DNA of 10,304 bases from DATMFV01 sp964651005 (lineage in GTDB: Bacteria > Verrucomicrobiota > Verrucomicrobiia > Chthoniobacterales > Chthoniobacteraceae), in NCBI GenBank assembly GCA_964651005.1, contig CAZYVL010000090.1, forward strand, positions 1-10,304. The letters run 5' to 3'. Under the pieces are notes generated by a model. The model did no database searches. It saw only the letters and a list, made by a program, of their open reading frames with translations, and had not been told where the DNA came from. Of the stretch, positions 1-7,057 are shown piece after piece. The translations under genes and the position numbers were made by a program. The first letter of the stretch is position 1. The number at the start of each line of letters is the position of its first letter.

Positions 1-680
1 AGCGCCTCCGCAGGCGTCTGCGCCGTGATCGTGACGGCGCTCTCCTCCTCGATGGCCGCGCCGTCGCCCGGTTCGAGCCGCTGGCCGTTCACGGTCAGGC
101 TGCCGCGCATCACCTGGAGCCACGCTCCGCGCTCCGGGGCGAGCGGCCTTTCCACGGCTTCCCCCGCCGCCAGCCGCAGCAGGGAAACCGATGCATCCTG
201 GGCGATCTGCGCGGAACCCGCCCGCCCGTCTTCCGAGGCCAGGAGCGTCCATAGCCCGGCGATCCCTTCCGCCGGGGGGTTCCACTCCGCGTAGCGCGGG
301 GCGAGGCCGGAGCGGTTGGGGCGAATCCAGATTTGCAAAAAATGCACCGGCTCCGAACGCGAGGCGTTGAACTCGCTGTGGCGCACGCCCGTCCCGGCGC
401 TCATCGCCTGGAGCTGGCCCGGCCCGATCTCCCGGCCATTGCCCAGGCTGTCCTGGTGCGCCAGCCGCCCTTCGAGCACGTAGGTCAAAATCTCCATGTC
501 CCGGTGCGGATGCGTGCCGAAGCCCATCCCGGGCTGCACGCGGTCTTCATTGATGACCCGCAGCGTGCGGAAGCCGATGTGCGCCGGGTCGTGGTACTCG
601 GCGAACGAAAACGTGTGGCGGCTCTCCAGCCAGCCGTGTTCGGCGTGGCCGCGTTCCTGGCTTGGACGGAGGGTAATCAT
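1..680 (-). CDS. Pirin family protein (cupin), 3' end beyond window
   Basis: Reading the minus strand from the ATG at 680-678 gives at least 226 codons with no stop before the left edge, so the C-terminus is missing. The protein is a pirin-type bicupin. The N-terminal cupin carries GTHPHRDMEILTYVLEG (residues 55-71), and GTGVRHSEFN follows at 96-105. This places the four expected metal ligands at His57, His59, His101 and Glu103, essentially the numbering of human pirin and E. coli YhhW. Family members bind one Fe or similar metal; some (YhhW) have quercetin 2,3-dioxygenase activity, while others act as redox-sensitive regulators. Which applies here cannot be read from sequence. An AGGA lies about nine bases before the ATG, one of the few SD-like motifs in the window. 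The gene is divergent from the efflux operon. There is no signal peptide, so it is probably cytoplasmic. Confidence 0.93.
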   Translation of the reverse strand, partial: MITLRPSQERGHAEHGWLESRHTFSFAEYHDPAHIGFRTLRVINEDRVQPGMGFGTHPHRDMEILTYVLEGRLAHQDSLGNGREIGPGQLQAMSAGTGVRHSEFNASRSEPVHFLQIWIRPNRSGLAPRYAEWNPPAEGIAGLWTLLASEDGRAGSAQIAQDASVSLLRLAAGEAVERPLAPERGAWLQVMRGSLTVNGQRLEPGDGAAIEEESAVTITAQTPAEA

Positions 681-857
681 GACAAGGCATCCTGGCGGAC
701 GGACGAATCTTCGAAACCGGGGGCGATTCTGCGGGCAAGACGGGCGCCTTGCAAGGTGGGATCGAGGTGGAATCCAGAGGCCCCCCGCACGCAGACCGTT
801 TTTATTCTTTTTCTTCCTGGGGGTTGATCTTGGTCCGTTCCGTTCCACTATGGAGCG
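681..857. promoter_or_regulatory. Divergent intergenic region between pirin and efflux operon
   Basis: These 177 bases separate two divergent start codons and must hold promoters for both directions. I see no convincing -35/-10 pair. Visible features are a perfect 10-bp palindrome CCTTGCAAGG at 747-756, a T-rich stretch at about 799-816, and a TTGATC at about 825 with no good -10 partner. The palindrome could be a regulator half-site, but a 10-bp palindrome is also expected by chance at this scale. The regulatory role follows from position alone. Confidence 0.4.
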
Positions 858-1976
858 ATGATTTCCCGTTTCCTCCCCCGGCCGCTCCCCTCTCTCGCCT
901 TCGCCCTGGGGGTTTGCGGAACCGTGCTCATGGCGGGGTGCGGGAAAAAGGAGGAGGCAAAAGCTCCGCAACCGGTCCGTAGGGTCACGGTCGCCAAGGC
1001 GGAAAGCCGGGACGTGTCGCTCTACCAGGATGAATTCGGCACCTGTACCGCCTTCGAGACGGTGATGATCCAGCCGCAGGTCACAGGGGCGATCCTGGAA
1101 ATCCACTTCAAGGACGGCGAGGAGGTCCAGAAGGGCGATCTCCTCTTCACCCTCGACCCGCGCCCCTTCGAAGCCGCCCTGCACAAGGCGCGGGCCGCGC
1201 TGGAGCAGGACCGGGCGAAGGCGTCTTACGACGAGGCGCAACTCAAGCGCAGCCGCCAGTTGAGCAAGAACAACGCGGTGGCGCTCCAGCAGCTCGACAT
1301 CGCGGAGAGCAACGCCCGCGTCTCCAAGGCGGCGGTGGCGGCCTCGCAGGCGGCGGTGGAGATCGCGCAGATCAACCTCGACTACTGCTCGATCCGCTCG
1401 CCCATCTCTGGCCGGACGAGCAAACGGATGGTGGACGCGGGCAACGTCGTCGAAGCCAACAAGACGCAGCTTCTCCTCATCCAGCGGCAGAACCCGATCT
1501 ACGTCGATTTCACCGTGCCGGAATCCTCTCTCCCCGAAGTGCGCCGCCACTGGAAGGCCGGGACGCTCAAGGTGGAGGCGCGCTTCCCCGATCACCCGGA
1601 ACTCCGGCGCGAGGGGAAGTTCGACTTTCTCGACAGCGGCGTGCAGCCCAATGCGGGCGTCGTCCGGCTCCGGGCGCTGCTCGACAATGAGGACCGCCTC
1701 TTCTGGCCGGGCCAGTTCGTCAACACCCGCCTGCTGCTCGATACCCTCAAGGGCGCGGTGCTCATCCCCAACGAAGCACTTCAGGTGAGCAAGCAAGGCC
1801 CGTTCGTCTTCGTGGTCAAGGACGACTCCACGGTCGATCTCCGCCCCGTCAAACCGGGGCAGAAGCACGGGAACCAAAACGTCGTGACCGAGGGGGTCCG
1901 CCCCGGCGAAACGGTGGTCGTCACCGGCCAGATCTCGCTCTCCCCGGGGGCCACCGTCTCCATCGTGCAGCCTTAG
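858..1976 (+). CDS. RND efflux periplasmic adaptor (membrane fusion protein), lipoprotein
   Basis: This 372-residue protein is an HlyD/AcrA/MdtA-type adaptor that links an inner-membrane RND pump to an outer-membrane channel. It starts with a lipoprotein signal: Arg4 and Arg8, a hydrophobic core, then the lipobox LMAGC with the lipidated Cys at residue 28. The next residue is Gly, not Asp. After a charged linker comes the first half of a lipoyl-like domain (about 66-104, containing PQVTGAILEI and GEEVQKGDLLF). Next is an alpha-helical hairpin rich in Ala, Gln and Lys (about 105-175), the second lipoyl half (CSIRSPISGR, about 178-187), a beta-barrel (about 205-290) and a membrane-proximal domain to the C-terminus. 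Length is normal for the family. The ATG at 858 is the only start that gives a complete signal peptide, but no usable SD precedes it. The RND pump gene follows after 51 bases, so the two form an operon. Confidence 0.95.
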   Translation: MISRFLPRPLPSLAFALGVCGTVLMAGCGKKEEAKAPQPVRRVTVAKAESRDVSLYQDEFGTCTAFETVMIQPQVTGAILEIHFKDGEEVQKGDLLFTLDPRPFEAALHKARAALEQDRAKASYDEAQLKRSRQLSKNNAVALQQLDIAESNARVSKAAVAASQAAVEIAQINLDYCSIRSPISGRTSKRMVDAGNVVEANKTQLLLIQRQNPIYVDFTVPESSLPEVRRHWKAGTLKVEARFPDHPELRREGKFDFLDSGVQPNAGVVRLRALLDNEDRLFWPGQFVNTRLLLDTLKGAVLIPNEALQVSKQGPFVFVVKDDSTVDLRPVKPGQKHGNQNVVTEGVRPGETVVVTGQISLSPGATVSIVQP

Positions 1977-2027
1977 TCCGAAGCGCCTTCCCTCCCCTTT
2001 TCCGTCCCCTTTTCCCGCTCCCTTCCG
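1977..2027 (+). promoter_or_regulatory. Polypyrimidine leader of the RND gene with tandem 11-mer
   Basis: The spacer between the adaptor and pump genes has 43 pyrimidines in 51 bases. It contains TCCCCTTTTCC twice, at 1993-2003 and 2005-2015, separated by a single G. There is no Shine-Dalgarno sequence before the ATG at 2028. The composition and repeat are direct observations. A role in translation start, for example through ribosomal protein S1 or an unstructured leader, is inference. Confidence 0.4.
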
Positions 2028-5000
2028 ATGGCCTCTCTCTCCGAACCGTTCGTCAAGCGCCCCGTGATGACGATGCTCCTCACGGTGACTTTCATCCTGT
2101 TCGGGGTCATGAGCTACCGGCGGCTCCCGGTGAACGACCTGCCTGCGGTCGATTTCCCGGTCATCAACGTGAGCGTGAACTACCCGGGCGCGAGCCCCGA
2201 GACGATGGCGAGCAACGTCGCCACGCCGCTGGAGCGGCAGTTCATGTTGATCGCGGGGCTGGAGCTGATTACCTCGCAGAGCACGCAGGGGAGCACCAGC
2301 CTGACGCTCCAGTTCGGCCTGGAGAAGAGCGTGGACGCGGCGGCGACCGACGTGCAAACGGCCATCGCCCAGGCCAGCCGCAGTCTCCCGGCAGATCTCC
2401 CGTCGCTCCCGACATTCAAGAAATACAACCCGAACGATCAGCCGATCATCTATCTGGCGCTCACGAGCGACACGCTGACGGAGGGGCAGCTCTACGACTT
2501 CGCCAATACGCAAATCGGCCAGCGCCTGAGCATTCTCCCGGGCGTTTCCAAGGTGGACATCTACGGCGCGAAAGGGGCCATCCGGGTGAAGGCGGACCCC
2601 GCCAAGCTCGCGGCGCGCGGCATGACGATCGCGGATCTGGCCACGGTGATCCGCGCCAACACGATCACGCAGGGGGCGGGCCAGTTTGACGGCGATCACC
2701 GCACCTTCCTGCTCGAACCGCAGGGGCAGGTGGAGAGCGCGGAGGGGTATCGCGAGATGATTATCGGCCGCAAGGATGGCGCGCTGATCTTTTTGCGCGA
2801 TGTGGCGGAGGTGGTCGAATCGACGGAGAACGAGCGCATGGGGCGGCACGTCTGGGCGCGCGGGATGCAGTCGCCGGGCAGCAATATCGTGCTCGCGGTC
2901 TCCCGCCAGGCGGGCGCGAACGCCGTGACGACGGCGCAGGCCGTCAAGGATCTGCTGCCGGTCTTCGCGCATGAACTGCCCGGCTCGGTGAAGCTGATCC
3001 CGATGTTCGACCGCTCGGTGACGATCGTTCATTCCGTCAACGAGGTGAAGGAGACGCTGCTGATCGCCTTCGTCCTGGTCGTGCTCGTGATTTTTGTCTT
3101 CCTGGGGCGCGCGACCGATACGCTCATCCCGGTGATCGCGCTGCCGATGTCGCTGCTCATCACCTTCGTGGCGATGTACCTGCTTGGCTACAGCCTCGAT
3201 AACCTGACGCTGCTCGCGTTGACGCTTTCCATCGGCTTCCTGGTGGACGATGCCATCGTGTTTATGGAGAACACCGTCCGGCGCATGGAAGGGGGCGAGA
3301 CGGCGCTGGAGGCGACGCTCCAGGGGGCGAAGGAGATCAGCTTCACGATCCTCTCGATGACGCTTTCGCTGGCGGCGGTGTTTCTGCCGCTGGTCTTCAT
3401 GCCGGGGCTGATCGGGCGGACCTTCCAGTCTTTCGCGCTGACGATCATCGTCGCCATCATCGCCTCGGGCGTGGTCTCGCTGACGCTGACGCCGCTCATG
3501 TGCGCGCGGATGCTCAGCCGCCACGAATCGGGCGTGAAGACGCGGCTGGAAACGGTGGTGCACGCCATTTTCAAGCGCGTGGTCGCCGGGTATGGCCGCT
3601 CGCTCCATTTCTTTCTCCAGCACAAGTGGATCTCCGCGCTCGCCTGGATGCTCTGCATGGGCGGGACGCTCCTGCTCTTCAAGGCGGCCCCGAAATCGTT
3701 CCTGCCGACGGGCGACAGCGGCTTCATCCGGGGCATTTTCATGGCGCAGGAAGGGACGTCGCCCGAACGGATGGCGCTCTACCAGGAGGAGGTGGACCGC
3801 GTTCTACAGGAGAACCCCGCCGTCGATCTCGAAATGACGACCACCGGCAACACCGGGAGAATGCCTTCCTCGCAGGCGCGCATCCTGGCGTTCCTGAAGC
3901 CGGTCAACGAGCGGCCCTCCATCGACGAAGTGATCGCGCAGCTTTCGGCCTCTCTCTCGAAAATCCCGGGGATCAAACCGTATCTCCAGGCCAGCCCGGT
4001 CCTGCAAATCAGCACCGGGGCTTCCTCGCGCAACCAGGGCAAATTCTCGTTCGCCGTCAGCGGGATCGACCCCGGGGAGGTCCAGGACGCGGCGGAGGCG
4101 TTGATGGAAAAACTCCGCCCCTACCCGGGCTTCCTCTTCGTCAACTCCGACATGCAGATGAAGACGCCGAGCCTTCAGATCGACATTCTCCGCCAACGCG
4201 CGGCCTCCTACGGCGTTTCCGTGCAGGCGATCCTCGACGTGCTCAAAAGCGCCTACGCGCAGAATTTCGTCTATCTCATCAAAAAGCCGAACGACCAGTA
4301 CGAGGTGATCCTCGAAGCGAGCGACGCCCTTCGCACCGAGCCGGAGAAGCTCGCACGCCTCTTCGTGAAATCGGATGCGGGGACGCTCATCCCCATGAAA
4401 GCGGTGGCAGGCTGGAAGGAGACGGTCGGGCCGCAATCCATCAACCACATCGAGCAGTTCCCCGCCGTCACCATCTCCTTCAACCTCAAGCCGGGGGCGG
4501 TGATCGGCGAGGCGGCGCAGTTTATCGAGAAGACCGCCGCCGAAACGCTCCCGACGGGGATTCGCGGTGAGTTGCAGGGAGAGGCGCAGGTTTTCAAGGA
4601 GACGCTTTCGAGCCTCACCCTGCTCATCTTTTTCGCGGTGTTCGCGATGTATATCGTCCTTGGCATTCTCTATGAGAGCTACGTCCACCCGATCACGGTG
4701 CTCACGGCGCTCCCGGTCGCCACGGTGGGAGGGCTTGCCACGCTGATCCTCTTCAATCAGGAGGTGTCGCTCTACGCCTTCGTCGGGATGTTCCTGCTCA
4801 TCGGCATCGTGAAGAAGAACGGCATCATGATCGTCGATTTCGCGCTCCAGAGGATGGCCGAAGGGCTGGACCGGAAGGCTGCCATCCACGAGGCAAGTCT
4901 GGAGCGGTTCCGCCCGATCATCATGACGACCTTCGCCGCGCTGATGGGTGCGATCCCGCTCGCGCTCGGGCTTGGAGCCGACGGCAGCTCGCGCCGCCCG

Positions 5001-5234
5001 CTCGGGTTGATTATCGTCGGCGGGCTGATCGTCTCGCAGCTCGTGACGCTCTACGTCACCCCGGCACTCTTCCTCTACTTCGAGGCGTTCCAGGAGAAGG
5101 TGCTCGACCGCTTCGCCTTCTTCCGCACGCACCGCAGCCGCCACGTGGAAATCCACCACCATAACACCCCGCCGGTCGCCCCTCCGGTCCCCGCCGTGGA
5201 GGGAAGCCCGATGCCGGAGAAGGCGCTGGAGTGA
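2028..5234 (+). CDS. RND multidrug efflux transporter, HAE1 family, MdtB/MdtC-like
   Basis: This is a full-length (1068-residue) inner-membrane proton-driven exporter of the hydrophobe/amphiphile efflux RND family. The N-terminal region, with PVNDLPAVDFPVINVSVNYP and PGASPETMASNVATPLER, resembles the MdtB/MdtC branch more than AcrB. The proton-relay residues are in place: Asp407 and Asp408 in FLVDDAIVFMEN (TM4, same numbering as AcrB), and Lys930 in IVKKNGIMIVDFA (TM10, equivalent to AcrB Lys940). Two large periplasmic loops lie between TM1/TM2 and TM7/TM8, as expected. The protein ends with a cytoplasmic tail rich in His and Pro (IHHHNTPPVAPPVP). The adaptor gene is immediately upstream; no TolC-type channel gene is in the window. 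Unlike E. coli MdtB and MdtC, which work as a hetero-complex, only one pump gene is present, so it is probably a homotrimer. The substrate cannot be predicted. Confidence 0.96.
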   Translation: MASLSEPFVKRPVMTMLLTVTFILFGVMSYRRLPVNDLPAVDFPVINVSVNYPGASPETMASNVATPLERQFMLIAGLELITSQSTQGSTSLTLQFGLEKSVDAAATDVQTAIAQASRSLPADLPSLPTFKKYNPNDQPIIYLALTSDTLTEGQLYDFANTQIGQRLSILPGVSKVDIYGAKGAIRVKADPAKLAARGMTIADLATVIRANTITQGAGQFDGDHRTFLLEPQGQVESAEGYREMIIGRKDGALIFLRDVAEVVESTENERMGRHVWARGMQSPGSNIVLAVSRQAGANAVTTAQAVKDLLPVFAHELPGSVKLIPMFDRSVTIVHSVNEVKETLLIAFVLVVLVIFVFLGRATDTLIPVIALPMSLLITFVAMYLLGYSLDNLTLLALTLSIGFLVDDAIVFMENTVRRMEGGETALEATLQGAKEISFTILSMTLSLAAVFLPLVFMPGLIGRTFQSFALTIIVAIIASGVVSLTLTPLMCARMLSRHESGVKTRLETVVHAIFKRVVAGYGRSLHFFLQHKWISALAWMLCMGGTLLLFKAAPKSFLPTGDSGFIRGIFMAQEGTSPERMALYQEEVDRVLQENPAVDLEMTTTGNTGRMPSSQARILAFLKPVNERPSIDEVIAQLSASLSKIPGIKPYLQASPVLQISTGASSRNQGKFSFAVSGIDPGEVQDAAEALMEKLRPYPGFLFVNSDMQMKTPSLQIDILRQRAASYGVSVQAILDVLKSAYAQNFVYLIKKPNDQYEVILEASDALRTEPEKLARLFVKSDAGTLIPMKAVAGWKETVGPQSINHIEQFPAVTISFNLKPGAVIGEAAQFIEKTAAETLPTGIRGELQGEAQVFKETLSSLTLLIFFAVFAMYIVLGILYESYVHPITVLTALPVATVGGLATLILFNQEVSLYAFVGMFLLIGIVKKNGIMIVDFALQRMAEGLDRKAAIHEASLERFRPIIMTTFAALMGAIPLALGLGADGSSRRPLGLIIVGGLIVSQLVTLYVTPALFLYFEAFQEKVLDRFAFFRTHRSRHVEIHHHNTPPVAPPVPAVEGSPMPEKALE

Positions 5235-5307
5235 TTCGTTTTGAGCCTCCTGTTCAGAGCCCTATCCTTTCTCTAGCAAAGTCGTTCAGCCACCATCGCC
5301 GAGCCAT

Positions 5308-5832
5308 ATGAACGCCCCGCACACCCCGGAGATTGTTGTCATCGGCGCGTTGGTGGTTGTCGGCGGCGTGCTTTGTTTGCTTTACGCCCGCCGATGCCTT
5401 CCCCGTTTCCAAAAATCGGCGATGCAGAAAGCGCGAACCGAAGTTGAACGACTCCGAAGAGAAGAGGAAGCCTGCGTGCCGCCAAATCCAGTGGATTATC
5501 ACGATGCAATCTCTTTCAACTCTGAAATGCTCACCGTTACAGACATCCGAAGTCAGAAGCGCAAGGCGCAGGTTGTATCCTGGTTCGATATTCACCAGGC
5601 AACGGTTTTCAAGCGCGACTTGTTTTCTATCGACTGCATTTGCCTTCTTATACGCTGCGCGGACGGTACAGAAGTTGAGTTGAATGAAGAGATGGGGGGC
5701 TGGAATCGACTCGTCAATGCACTGCCCAAGTATCTGCCAGGTTGTCTCCCATACTCAGAGTGGTACTCCGCCACCGCATTCCCAGCTTTTGCTCCGAATC
5801 CTGCCGAGATTTATGTGCGATCCACGACGTAG
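5308..5832 (+). CDS. Uncharacterised single-pass membrane protein, low GC
   Basis: This is a 174-residue protein with no function I can assign. Residues 9-27 form one hydrophobic transmembrane helix (IVVIGALVVVGGVLCLLYA), followed by Arg-Arg, which suggests a short N-terminus outside and the bulk in the cytoplasm. A charged helix rich in Arg, Glu and Lys follows (about 38-56). Then comes a compact domain of alternating beta strands and polar turns, with FKRDLFSIDCICLLIRCADG, TEVELNEEMGGWNRLVNALP and a C-terminal AFPAFAPNPAEIYV. The domain looks like a PH-like or small beta-sandwich fold and resembles conserved hypothetical proteins I have seen in environmental bacteria, but I cannot name the family. 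G+C counted over 5461-5760 is 151 of 300, against roughly 60-70% in flanking genes, which suggests later acquisition. It follows the pump gene by 73 bases and is convergent with the STAS gene. The ATG at 5308 has no SD. Confidence 0.8.
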   Translation: MNAPHTPEIVVIGALVVVGGVLCLLYARRCLPRFQKSAMQKARTEVERLRREEEACVPPNPVDYHDAISFNSEMLTVTDIRSQKRKAQVVSWFDIHQATVFKRDLFSIDCICLLIRCADGTEVELNEEMGGWNRLVNALPKYLPGCLPYSEWYSATAFPAFAPNPAEIYVRSTT

Positions 5833-5874
5833 AACACCGCACCGGCTCGCCTCGGCATTGAAACCCAAAGCCCG

Positions 5875-6201
5875 TCAAAGCTCTTTCTCCGCCGTCTCCT
5901 TGTCGGGGAAGATGGGGAACACCTGATCGAGTCGCGAGATGTGGAAGATGTTCCGGACGTTCTCGTGGATGCCGTAGAGCGCGAGGCGGCCTCCGTAGCC
6001 GGTGATCCGCTGCATCGCCTCGATCAAAACGGCGAGGCCGGAGCTGTCGATGTACCGGACGGCGGTGAAGTCCACGAAGACGCGCGGCGGCCTCCCCTTG
6101 AGCATCGCTTCGAACCGCTCCTGAAGCGCCGGAGATTCGTGCAGGTCAATCTCACCCTCCAGCGCGAGGATGTTCGGCTCGGGATTGGAGAGGGTGGCCA
6201 T
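5875..6201 (-). CDS. STAS-domain protein, anti-sigma factor antagonist-like
   Basis: This 108-residue protein is one complete STAS domain of the SpoIIAA/RsbV type. Landmarks are ILALEGEIDLHES (11-23) for the opening strands, VFVDFTAVRYIDSSGLAVLI (41-60) with the switch motif Asp52-Ser53-Ser54-Gly55, and a C-terminal helix and strand (HISRLDQVFPIF). In SpoIIAA the second Ser of this motif is phosphorylated by an anti-sigma kinase. Ser54 is the equivalent, so the protein is expected to be a phosphorylation-controlled cytoplasmic partner switch; no kinase, phosphatase or sigma factor is in the window. I chose the ATG at 6201 because it puts the usual ten or so residues before strand 1. An upstream in-frame ATG at 6243, preceded directly by an in-frame TAA, would give 122 residues. 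Neither start has an SD; a CCTCCTC tract lies upstream of 6201. It overlaps the end of the MreB-like gene by 50 bases. Confidence 0.9.
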   Translation of the reverse strand: MATLSNPEPNILALEGEIDLHESPALQERFEAMLKGRPPRVFVDFTAVRYIDSSGLAVLIEAMQRITGYGGRLALYGIHENVRNIFHISRLDQVFPIFPDKETAEKEL

Positions 6202-7057
6202 GCGTGGAAGAGGAGGCCGCTTGCGGAAAGCCCCCTTTTCCATTTATTTCGCGCGGCGGATGCTCCGGCAGCGTGGCGTAGGGAATGACCCCGGCGGCGC
6301 CTTCGATCACGGCGGTCAGCGGATTGGCGGGGACGCGGATGGAGAGGCCGGTCCGCTCCGCGAGGCGCGCGGGAAGCGCGTGCAGGAGCGCCCCGCCGCC
6401 CACGAGCAGCACGCCGTTTTCAATGACTTCGCAGGCCATCCGGGCCGGGAGCTGGCAAAAAAACCGGAGTGCTCCTTCCGCCACGGAATCGAGCGCGCCC
6501 GCGAAAGCCGCCTGCCGCTCCGCCGAAGTTCCCGGCGCGGAGGAGGCCGCCGCCTCCCGGATCGCGCCGCAGCCGATTTTCACGGCGGAGGAGGCTTCCA
6601 CTTTTCCGGAGCGGAGGACCGCGTATTCCGTAAAGCCGTCCCCGACATCGACCACCATCTGCGCGTATTCGCTGCCGGGGTCGAGGCCCGCGCCGATGGC
6701 GGCGGCGAGCGGCTGGGGGACGAGCACCACTTCCCAGGCGCCGCTCCGGTCGAGCGTGCCGGTGAGCGCCCGTGTCTCCTCGCCCGTCGCGCTCGCCGCG
6801 ATCGTGGCGACCACGCCGAGCCGTCGCCGGAAAGGCGGCAGCCACGGGCGGACGGAGTGGAAGAGTTCCCGCACGATTTCCGCGCAGGTCGCGGGGTCGC
6901 AGATCGCCCCGCCTTGCATTCCTCGATGCCCCTGGCGTTCCGTGCGGGCGGTGAACCGCTGCCCCTCCCGCGTCGCGAGACGGGTCCACGCCGTCCCGAG
7001 GTCGAGGGCCACGGGGGCGCAGTGGGAAAAACGGGAAATGAGGCTAAAAACGGGCAT
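6152..7057 (-). CDS. Short, diverged MreB-like actin homologue
   Basis: This is a 301-residue actin/HSP70-fold protein closest by eye to MreB. Visible landmarks in MreB order are phosphate-1 loop VALDLGTAWTRL (16-27), DGVIAD-like GGAICD (49-54), GVVATIAASATGEETRAL (81-98) for the MreB stretch VICVPSGITEVEKRAV, LVPQPLAAAIGAGLD (112-126), phosphate-2 loop VVDVGDGFTEYAVL (135-148), and the adenosine motif ENGVLLVGGGALLHAL (213-228) followed by NPLTAVIEGA. MreB is usually about 340 residues. Here the region between residues 45 and 50 and that between 169 and 190 are short, so much of subdomains IB and IIB is missing. The usual GGGTT is GDGFT, and the Glu before Pro in LIEEPMAAAIG is Gln115. The last 40 or so residues look unrelated to MreB and read over the STAS gene. 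The start at 7057 is chosen because homology begins there; a GGGAG lies about 12 bases upstream. The role is unknown: scaffold, shape or polarity factor. Confidence 0.82.
   Translation of the reverse strand: MPVFSLISRFSHCAPVALDLGTAWTRLATREGQRFTARTERQGHRGMQGGAICDPATCAEIVRELFHSVRPWLPPFRRRLGVVATIAASATGEETRALTGTLDRSGAWEVVLVPQPLAAAIGAGLDPGSEYAQMVVDVGDGFTEYAVLRSGKVEASSAVKIGCGAIREAAASSAPGTSAERQAAFAGALDSVAEGALRFFCQLPARMACEVIENGVLLVGGGALLHALPARLAERTGLSIRVPANPLTAVIEGAAGVIPYATLPEHPPREINGKGGFPQAASSSTHGHPLQSRAEHPRAGG

Noticed and set aside
25..827. Plus-strand open frames across the first 830 bases
   Set aside because: They are shadows of the pirin gene on the minus strand, whose metal ligands are all in place.
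850..861. Three-codon upstream ORF (ATG GAG CGA TGA) overlapping the adaptor start
   Set aside because: The ATGA overlap could couple translation, but so short an ORF with no SD is not distinguishable from chance.
3500..4570. A 356-codon plus-strand frame inside the RND gene
   Set aside because: Arg/Gly/Pro-rich out-of-frame translation of the pump gene, with no recognisable motif.
3804..5162. A 452-codon minus-strand open frame opposite the RND pump
   Set aside because: Same low-complexity charged composition; the plus strand encodes a complete, motif-bearing RND protein.
5833..5874. Terminator between the convergent orphan and STAS genes
   Set aside because: No stem of useful length or U-tract is visible in the 42 bases.
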